Source: Panicum virgatum
Taxonomy: Eukaryota > Streptophyta > Magnoliopsida > Poales > Poaceae
DNA length: 64,000 nt
Direction of reading: 5' to 3'
Assembly (NCBI RefSeq): GCF_016808335.1
Contig: NC_053142.1
Span: forward strand, 47,477,795 to 47,541,794
Below the pieces are notes generated by a model. That model was not told where the DNA came from, did not search any database, and saw nothing but the letters and a program-made list of their open reading frames with translations. The translations under genes were made by a program, and so were the position numbers. Within the stretch, counting starts at the first letter, position 1. Each line of letters opens with the position of its first letter. This document shows, piece after piece, positions 56,199 to 64,000 of the stretch.

Positions 56199-59100
56199 TT
56201 AAGTTAGGTCATCCTCGTCCAAGGAGTCCTCGCCATCATCAGCTGCTTTCTTAATGGCCTGCAGATCACCTGTTGGTAGCTTCCTTGCGAGCCTAATCAC
56301 CTACATTGATGTACAGAAACCAAATGTCACCATGGATCCTGAACGAAGACAAGTACTAGTAAAAGTAAACAATGACGGAAGGAAATATTACATCAGATAG
56401 AATGCAAAATGTTCCAGACTCTAGAATATCAAGTAGTCGACGATCACTTGGTAAGACAAGTGCTAAACGGGATACAGTTAGTTGTTTTCTTGTAAATATT
56501 TTTTCTATCGTCTTAATTAAGCGGCAGAGCTCCTGCCTTTTGTTCAAAAAAAAAACTCTATGAACGGTAGAGGCACCATGCATATCACTGCTGAATCAGT
56601 GAACACCAGGAATGAAAGATACACCATTTGCGTTTTGTGCCTGCTCTTACTAACAGTAATTTCCTTGTATCCTTGTCCTTGTTCACCATTTTACAGACAT
56701 GCAACAGATGAGGACAACTTCTGGTATAACCATTTAAACACCATAGAATTGCCGGTACAATACAGGGATGCATGGTCTTTTATAGAGAATAATGAAAACA
56801 ATTACCACATGGTCAAGGTGATTGAAGGCACTCGATTGACCAATACGTTTGATTTCTTCAGCATCACCTTCCTCATAAGCGGATAACAGTTTCGTTGCAC
56901 ATCGGTTCTGATCGCTATTGAGGAAGGCTTGAACCCTGCAATATGGAAGAAAAAGGAAAAATAATGTAAAAATTTCTCTTACACTTCACGATTTGATGGA
57001 AAAACCAAACATGGCAGATGGCAGTATGGCACAAATATTATTATACGAAATTTCGCCAGTGATAGTAACTGCAACAAATGTACAAAGCTTACTCTGAGCA
57101 GTCATTGTAGCATTTCTGAGCTTGCTGAAAATCGTGCGCGTAAAGGTAGATGATGATCGCACTCAGATAAGCCTGAATACAAGAAACAACTTTTGAATCA
57201 GACAAATTATATGTTCAAGATATCATACTCCATACACGAATTAGCAAGTTTTGTGTTAAAGATGTGATCACAGACAAACTTGCATGATATAAATATCATG
57301 TCCTATTTTTCAATATTCACAGTTCAATAATAAGCATGCAGTCTCTGGATAATTAAGTACAGACTACGGACATTATAGTTCAAAAAGAAAACAAGATTAC
57401 CTTGCATTGGCTGTTCATGGCATTGCACTTATCAGCAGCAGAACCGAGTCTTAGAAAGAAAGCAGCGGCATCTGAATACCTGTCACAGGACCAAAGATGG
57501 ATAAATGTAAGATGATTATGTTAAAGATTACTTGCAATGCTAAAAATTATGCGAATGCAATTCTACCAGTTATATTTACTGAGTTGGTTTGAGAAAGTGT
57601 GCAAGCAGCTACACCCTACCTTCATTATGTGGGATAGTAAATATCAAACTCAAGTATCTTACTAAAATTCCTAGGTGATAAATTTATAATACAATTCATG
57701 GTATCAATCCTTTAATGTAGGTTCAAAACATTTTCTGCTTGTCTTTCTTTGTCTACTAAAAAGCTCACTTCACATGCAAGAAGAATGAAGTCAAATTCCA
57801 AAGGAAATCATGATTGAGATGCCATATAGATATAGCAAACAGTGTGAAATTACAATAATCAGGCATCAAGGTGGCCTTACTTCTCCATCTTAATGTACAA
57901 CGCTGCAGCAGCACGATACAAGTCAAAAGCCATCTGTTCCTTCCCATCGTCTTCTAGAATTGTGCAAGCCTCATCATACATTTTAATAGCTTCTTCAGGA
58001 GATTTCTCCTCCAAGGCACTGATTTCATAACATTATGTTCAGCACATAAGCTTCCATGTTGTTCATAATTATAAGACTATTATTTAAATTTACCTGGCAC
58101 CCTTTGCTAGAGCATCCGATGCAGGTTGGGCCCTTCCACATTCACGGTATAATTCTGAAGCTCTACGATAGAAATCAGATACTTCATTCCAGCGTCCAAG
58201 CTCCTTCGCTAAAGCAGCAGCAGATTCCATATGCTTAGCGGCATCCCATGGTCTATAAAACTAGTTAAGGGCACACTAGGTGATTGTCCAATGATGTGAA
58301 TAAAAGAAAGAAAACTGCAGACATATTTCCAAAGGATACGAGGAGATCATTTCTTGTCCTTTCGAGGCCTTCTCAAATGCATCTTTTGCTTTCTCATTGT
58401 CCTTTCTGAACCTATATGCAACCGCTTTTAAAGAGAAATGAATTTCACTTATGTGCTCCAGAATGAACAAATTTCTATCAAGAAAACAAGGATGGCAAAG
58501 AAAGTCACAGACCAGCTTGCTCATACAAGGAAGTAGCGCTTTTCCAATCAGCATTCCACCGTGTAAAACTCAATTTTGTTCTGCAAAAAACAGTATATTC
58601 AAGAGAAATTTGAGGGAACATGCTTTACAAAGGGTCAAATTTGAGAAATTTCGCGGCTTTCAAGCTATAAAGCTATACTGATATGCATTCATTCATGTTT
58701 GCAAAGATTTCAAAAGCTAATGCTAATGCAATATGATCTAGTCATCTAGGAGAGTGTACCACTAGGATTTCCCCACCATATGGACCAAAATGAAAGTCCC
58801 ACATCTTGCCTTTTCCTGCAAATTTGGTTCGCCACGAACACAGCTCGACCAAACTAACATGAACCGAGGGAAATGATTAGCCCTTTCAACAGCAATCCAA
58901 TAATTACTTGGAGAGCACCCAAACCCCAAACATTTGGGGCAAGTCGGCACAGCCGTCTGAAACTAGTCCCCGAAGCTTATCTCTGCCAAGTGCTTGGAGA
59001 TCTGATCATCAGCAAGACCCCGAAATCAGCGGCGTGACTTTGCACGAAGAGGTGAAACTCATTACCACAGGCGGACTAGATCCAGGAATTTCCGGATCGC

Positions 59101-59387
59101 TCGAGACACCCTCCGCACGGAAGTTTGACACGATCGGCCGAGAATTACAGATCGCTGGGTTCCAATCAGACGCACTAGGGACCCAAGCAGCTTCGATTAC
59201 TTGGCCTAGACGAAACGAAATCCCCCATTCCGACGGAATACGCGCGAAACAGCAATCAGGTTGCTCGCAGATCAAACGGAGCAGGAGACCTCGAAGGAAA
59301 CAGCAGACGAAACTAGAGAAAGCGAAGAAGGGCTCACAGCTTGTCGGCTTTGGTCATGAGCTTGTCGGGGTCGGACGAGCTCGCCAT
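56199..59387 (-). CDS. GSNAP: Gamma-soluble NSF attachment protein (gamma-SNAP), nine exons
   Basis: Gamma-SNAP links NSF to SNARE complexes so that ATP hydrolysis can take them apart after membrane fusion; it is a cytosolic, peripheral TPR-like helical protein. Coding exons: 59387-59338, 58580-58513, 58424-58340, 58252-58094, 58018-57881, 57479-57401, 57172-57093, 56935-56806, 56300-56199. They total 891 bp, 296 residues, near the ~291 of Arabidopsis. All junctions keep frame. Recognised parts include MASSSDPDKLMTKADKL, KASKGQEMISS, PWDAAKHMES, YRECGRAQPASDALAKG and an acidic end (DDGEDSLDEDDLT). Intron 3 is U12-type. The start at 59387 fits the family N-terminus, but an in-frame ATG exists 56 codons upstream. 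It looks intact and functional. Confidence 0.95.
56440..56557 (+). mobile_element. LINE 3' tail in gamma-SNAP intron 8
   Basis: AT-rich tail ending TTGTTC plus a nine-A tract (about 56546-56556), preceded by GGCAGAGCTCCTGCC, typical of plant LINE 3' ends. Boundaries are approximate. It is on the strand opposite to the gene. Confidence 0.55.
58253..58339 (-). other. U12-type intron (87 bp) in gamma-SNAP
   Basis: The minus-strand donor is exactly GTATCCTTT. A branch-site match CCCTTAACT (complement of 58263-58271) puts the branch A about 12 nt before the acceptor ATAG/A. There is no polypyrimidine tract. Removing it joins TCC-TC to A-CCA (SSPW), as in gamma-SNAP proteins. The other introns look U2-type. 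Confidence 0.88.
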
Positions 59388-60240
59388 GGCCGGGACCGCC
59401 GCGTCCGCTCCGCCGCTGCGCAGCCCACAGATTCCCACGCCTTGCTGGTTCGAGCAGTTGAGCTTTGGGACAGCTGCCGCTCGCTGGATGAGGACGAGGG
59501 ATCCGGCACCTCGTTGAGATTCGCGCTGGGGGGGCGTCAATCTCGATCCCAGCATCGCGTCGCTGTCGAAATGTTTGGGCTCCTAGGGAGCTCCAGCCCA
59601 TCAGAAACATCCAGGCCCATTAATAAGATTATACGGCCCAGCCCAAAGGCCGAAGACTTCCCCCACATCCATACCGCCAGCCCATTAAAAACACTTTGCG
59701 GCCCCTCCTGTCCCACCGCATCTCCAGGCACGGGACCATTGACCATGGGCCCCGCTGCCGCTGTGCTCCTCCACGGCGTGGCGCGGTAGAGGCTATACGT
59801 CACGCACCCTACAAAATCTGAATCCATCGTATGAAGAGCTTGCGCTTCTTCTTGCTCCTGCATTGACGCTGCTCGCTGGGTTGGGGGCTCGGGGCAGGAG
59901 GTGAGAGGAGCGGCCTACGGCGAGGTCGCTGCTGGTCGGGGTGGTGGTCGAGGCCGGTGGCGAGATTAGGGTTTCGGGGTTGCCGGATAAAGAGCTCCAA
60001 TGAGTGCCGGCGTTAGAAGAGAAGGTGTGGGGGAAAGAAGAATTGACAGGCGATGGACGGTGGTGTGAGGGCGGGCGGCGAGGCGGCGCTGTGAAGCGCT
60101 GGCGGCTAGGGTGGTAGACGTCGACAGACGGGTCAGATCACGAGCGGAGCGTAGTGCCGGAGAGGTTGGGGGATGTGTCGGTTTAAGGTCTAGGGTTTAA
60201 CGGGTCATAACTCGTGCACCTGTTGCGCGTGCGTGCGTTG
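59388..60240 (-). promoter_or_regulatory. 5' region of gamma-SNAP
   Basis: GC-rich and gene-start-like. GGCCCA motifs lie at about 59611-59645, and telo-box-like AAACCCTA appears on the minus strand at about 59966-59973 and 60191-60198, a set common in housekeeping plant promoters. The start site is not fixed, so part of it may be 5' UTR or an alternative first exon. The 108-residue frame at 59537-59863 is not recognised. Confidence 0.45.
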
Positions 60241-61807
60241 TCCCCACCCTGGCGGCCCGCAGAGGACTGCTGGGTGCACGAGTTCCGCTTCCGCGTCGCG
60301 CCAGGGAGGCATGCCGGCGACCTGACTCTGACTGGCCGTGCGTGCGGTGCGGTGGCGCACGCGGATTCCCAGCGCACGGATCTGACGGGCGGGCGAGGAC
60401 AGTTGGTGGGTGCAGCCAGCTAGTCGGAGCCGCCGGGCGGTGGTGGGCCTGGCACACGCAGGCACCGGCCCGGCACGCACACATGCGCGATCAGATCACG
60501 CGGCTTGCAATTACATCTCGATCGGGTGGGTTTGGTTACGAAAGCAAGCGACATGGCGGTGACTGCCTCTTTGTTCCCTTCCTGCGCCTGCCCGCGGCCG
60601 GCCCTCGCCATGCCGCCGCCGGCCGGGGAATCGGCGTGCGTGCGTGCGTGCATGGGCGCGTCGTGGACGGTCCCTTCCCCTCCGCCTCTGGCCTCTCCAT
60701 GCCCTCGCGCGCGCATCGCGTCGCGTGTTTTGCGGGGGATAGAGCGAGGCGCAGCATGATATGATAGGAGCGGAAAAAAACAAACAGATCGGATCGGAGG
60801 AGAGATTGCCTTCTTTGGTCGCATCTTGCTTCGCCATCCTCGACTGCTAGCTAGCTGCATCCTCATTGTTCTCCGGGGGTCTTTTCACCGTACCACCAGT
60901 CCACCAGTGCATGGGCCGTTGCTCCTGTTGTTAGGTGCCTTGCCTAGGTGGCTTCTTCACTCGCTCGCAACTTTGCATTGTCACATATGCATGCTTCCAC
61001 ATACTGATTGCGATTTACTCTGAACCTGATTTCATCTTTACAAAAAAAAACTGATTTCAACTTACTGCACACTTTGTCATAGCTATTCTCTATGCAGAAA
61101 GCTACTGCGAGCTAGTGAACAAGCAAGAACGAACTGCGCCTCGGTACTTTGCAGAAGCAATAGGTTCAGACTTCATGAGGTCCAGAGGCTAGTCGCCTTT
61201 TTCGCACGTCAAGTTTGAGCCATTCCCTGGTAAGGTAGGTGAGGCGATTGGCCAAATGGGCGCTGAATAAAACCTGTAAACATGCACGCCTCCGTCAGAG
61301 ACCCAGATAGTACATGGTAGCGGACGTCAGTCCAAGCAAGAAATTCCACGCCCGGTGAAAGATAAGGATGGTGGTATAGGCACACAGTCGCCCAGTCCTG
61401 CCATGACGCAAAAGCTTGCAGGAATCAGATGGCATAAATACTATCCAGGGCCAAAGGTTGGAGGGTCGAGCAGACCTGGCCATCAGGGTCATCGAGAAAG
61501 CTCTCACGCTCCCCCATTTCTATAGGCTATAGCCTAGGTAGGGCTGGACCAGTCAGGCACGCAAGCATCCATCGGTTCATAAGAGGCGGTGGTGGCCATG
61601 GAGGGAGCCAAGTAGAAGGCACATCGCAACGAACGGTATGAATTGCAAGGAGAGAACATGGTTCCGATCCATCATCGCCCGTCGCACTTCTTATGCTTCT
61701 GAAAGTTTTGTAGTCGTTCTTGTTCAGAACAAAGTTCTCCTTTCTTAGATGCATTATTGCGTGTCCTCTTGGTAGGAATCTGGTGAGCAAGTTCTTCAAG
61801 AGCTCAC
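60241..61807. other. Upstream region of the PIF-like gene, no gene recognised
   Basis: 60240-60760 is GC-rich, with CGTGCG repeats; 60800-61800 is mixed. Neither strand shows the conserved N-terminal (phytochrome-binding) motifs expected of a full PIF protein. Minus-strand frames at 61295-61507 and 61527-61829 are not recognised. Confidence 0.45.
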
Positions 61808-62997
61808 ATGGAAGATGGCAGTGTTCCAAGAAGGTCTACTCCCCCTACTCGTAGAAGCAGATCTGCTGAGTTTCACAATTTTTCAGAAAGGGTATGTTGC
61901 TATCTTGCATATACATCGAATCATCGATCATGACCAGTTTATCCGCATTTGGTGTCGTTTCTGATCTTTTATTTGAAACATTTATAGAGGAGAAGGGATA
62001 GGATCAACGAGAAGCTGAAGGCACTGCAGGAGTTACTTCCAAATTGCACCAAGGTATGTAATATGAGTTGCGTCTCTTGCCATTTCTCTTCGGCATTTTT
62101 TTTGTCTGAACTCAGATCGAATATATAACTTGTTCAGACCGACAAAGTGTCTATGCTAGATGAAGCGATCGACTACCTTAAATCACTTCAGCTACAGCTT
62201 CAGGTACTGAATAATGCATCATATCATATGCACAAGTTGGTCACAGTGCACAACATCGTTCTTATTTCTCTCGCTCTTCTGCATCCTTTGCTGTTATAGC
62301 AAGTTAACCTGCAGATCTGCTTCAGATAGCCTTTTATCTGAACATACAAACTATGCAATGCAAGTTCACTGTTAAATTTGAACACAGATGCTGGTCATGG
62401 GGAAGGGAATGGCGCCGGTGGTTCCTCCTGAGCTGCAGCAATACATGCACTACATCACCGCTGATCCTTCCCAGATGCCACCATTGCGCCCTTCCGGCCA
62501 GCAGCCTCGGCCATTTCAGATAACTCAAGCTAACTCACAGCGACAATCTAACGTCGAGTCAGACTTCTTGAGCCAGATGCAGAACTTACACCCTTCTGAG
62601 CCGCCTCAGAACTTCCTCAGGCCACCAAAATTACAACTCTATACCCCGGTAAGAGGTTAAAAATATGGCTATCATTATTAGTTTGAGCTTCTTTTTGCTG
62701 GTCTTTATCCTGATGTAAATTTGTGTTGTATGTCCTAGATTATTTGACGACTTTCGAAATTAAAGATTTTTTCGTTTCTGGAGAAATAAGAAGTTTTAAG
62801 CTGCTAGATCAGGGATATATAGCTCAGATGCTTAAACTGTCAGAACTTTGCATGAACAGTGATGGGCTGCTAGCAACTCATCATATCTCATGAGAATATC
62901 GTCCCTGATTCAGGAACAGAGAGGCGGCCTTGCTAGCACGAGCCACAACGGTGGCTGGATTCCTGAGAGGAGTTCCTCCTACAACTTCATGGAATGA
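61808..62997 (+). CDS. PIF-like bHLH transcription factor (bHLH and C-terminal exons)
   Basis: Exons 61808-61891, 61988-62053, 62138-62203, 62388-62648 and 62914-62997, all phase 0 with GT-AG introns, give 186 residues from ATG 61808 (MEDGSVPRRS). Residues about 15-72 are a bHLH: basic region RRSRSAEFHNFSERRRRDR with the His-Glu-Arg pattern for E/G-box binding, helix 1 INEKLKALQELLPN, then loop and helix 2 (MLDEAIDYLKSLQLQLQ). The tail (LVMGKGMAP, VPPELQQYM) is Gln/Pro-rich and ends SSYNFME. The sequence fits the PIF/PIL group, nuclear regulators of light and growth responses. An in-frame TGA lies 30 bp upstream of the ATG, so N-terminal domains are absent unless reached by splicing. Confidence 0.8.
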
Positions 62998-63142
62998 TGT
63001 GCTTCTGATTACAAAATTTGACTCCAGACGCATGCTGCCTTGTGATCTGAAGAGAGCTTTCAGTCTGGGACGTGCAGTGTTCGTTGTTCTTCATCAGAGA
63101 AGTTCATGAATGTGTTGCAGTTAACTAGTAGTTGTGTTCTTA

Positions 63143-63150
63143 AATAAAAC
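63143..63150 (+). terminator. Polyadenylation-like signal of the PIF-like gene
   Basis: AAATAAAA lies about 145 bp past the stop codon, followed by a T/G-rich stretch. Confidence 0.5.
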
Positions 63151-63159
63151 GTTGTGACT

Positions 63160-64000
63160 GTGATGTTGCTCACTTTGCTATCTGAATGGATCTCACCCTT
63201 GAATTCCCATTCATGTTGTGCGGTTGTGCCCCCATGCAAAGCCTGATAGAACCTCTTTGTGGTGTCTATTTATCCAAGCAGCAATCTACTACTGTTTGTG
63301 TTTTCTGACAGTCCAAGGAACATGGCTACCTAAAATCCAGTTCAACAGCATAATTGCAGCTTCAGCATGCAATCACAAGGTTTTACACACACACACACAG
63401 TGCAATAGCCATACTAGCACTCTTCTTGTCTTTGCACTCTTCAGAGGGAAGAGAGAGAGGGAGAGTTCAGGGACATTCTTCTGCCCACCAATGAGCTGTT
63501 GCCGGCAATTCAAGCGACACATCTACTCCTGAGGTCCTGCAGTTTTGCATTATCATGTTTGATGTGATGGACGCTTTTGTTTGCATCCAATCCAGGGAGA
63601 TGAATAATATATCCTTTCCCCCCACAACTTGACCGAATCTTTCAGCTTCCATTCTTCTGCGTATGCAGGAGTATGTTGCTGCACTGAAATTAAGAGTCAA
63701 AAGCAGAACTTGTGGTGCCACTTCAGGTCCATACCGTCAGGCAGCATGGGCTTGACTGATTTCAGTGAACCATTCCTAGGGTAAATAGCCAAATACCAGC
63801 CCAGGAAGTAGCCTGGAATCTAGCTCCAAAAAAAGGCTTACTGATTCAGTGATTCTTAACAAAATCACCATTTACAATTACACCCGCGGACATTTTGATG
63901 TTCATCTGACTCTCGACCTCATCAGCAGAGTTTTTTTAAAAAAAAAGGAACTTTGAAATCCATTATGATTCAGCTGAATCGCTGATCAGCAGAGTTTGCC
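63160..64000. other. Downstream intergenic DNA
   Basis: Contains a short CA microsatellite (63386-63400) and an A-run near 63939. The minus-strand frame at 63467-63721 is not recognised. No gene is called. Confidence 0.45.

Noticed and set aside
59537..59863. 108-residue minus-strand frame upstream of gamma-SNAP
   Set aside because: No family recognised, and it overlaps the probable promoter/5' UTR. It could be an upstream ORF but not a supported gene.
1..64000. tRNA or rRNA genes
   Set aside because: Scanning by eye found only the short tRNA-complementary primer sites of LTR elements, no cloverleaf-like gene.

Overview
The window is plant nuclear DNA from a grass, probably a panicoid. The signs are split genes with GT-AG introns, Ty3 and Ty1 LTR retrotransposons primed by initiator-Met-tRNA-like sites, many MITEs, GC-rich 5' gene ends with telo-boxes, and genes typical of monocots. 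I cannot name the species.

Region by region. Positions 1-26017 are a nest of transposons. A LINE (1-486, resuming at 23719) was split by an 11.6-kb Tekay-like chromovirus (487-23718, target duplication AGGCC). The left LTR of that element was then split by a second Tekay-like chromovirus on the minus strand (1117-12790, target duplication GGTAC). The inner element is coding-competent if a 110-bp intron in gag is removed. The outer one carries four stop codons and one frameshift. Positions 26069-31155 are a PIF/Harbinger-like MITE split by a degenerate Ty1/copia element.

Positions 31540-37900 form a small gene island. It holds a minus-strand membrane protein, a hAT MITE, a long imperfect inverted repeat, a gene joining a NAC-like region to a BED-type zinc finger, and a small secreted proline-rich peptide gene.

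Positions 37980-55700 hold three diverged copies of one repeat family. It is built on a near-perfect 33-nt palindrome at a ~190-bp period (11 copies). Mixed in are MITEs, a LINE tail, two exons of a decayed plasma-membrane-type Ca2+-ATPase gene, GC-rich minisatellite-like DNA and a young non-autonomous LTR element (50665-54297).

Positions 56199-59387 are a complete nine-exon minus-strand gene for gamma-SNAP, with one U12-type intron. Positions 61808-62997 are the bHLH-encoding 3' part of a PIF-like transcription factor gene on the plus strand. Only four or five genes here look like host genes, and they act independently. The rest is transposon sequence in several age layers: three LTR elements whose LTR pairs differ by only about 0.5-0.7% by hand count, against about 7% for the copia element.
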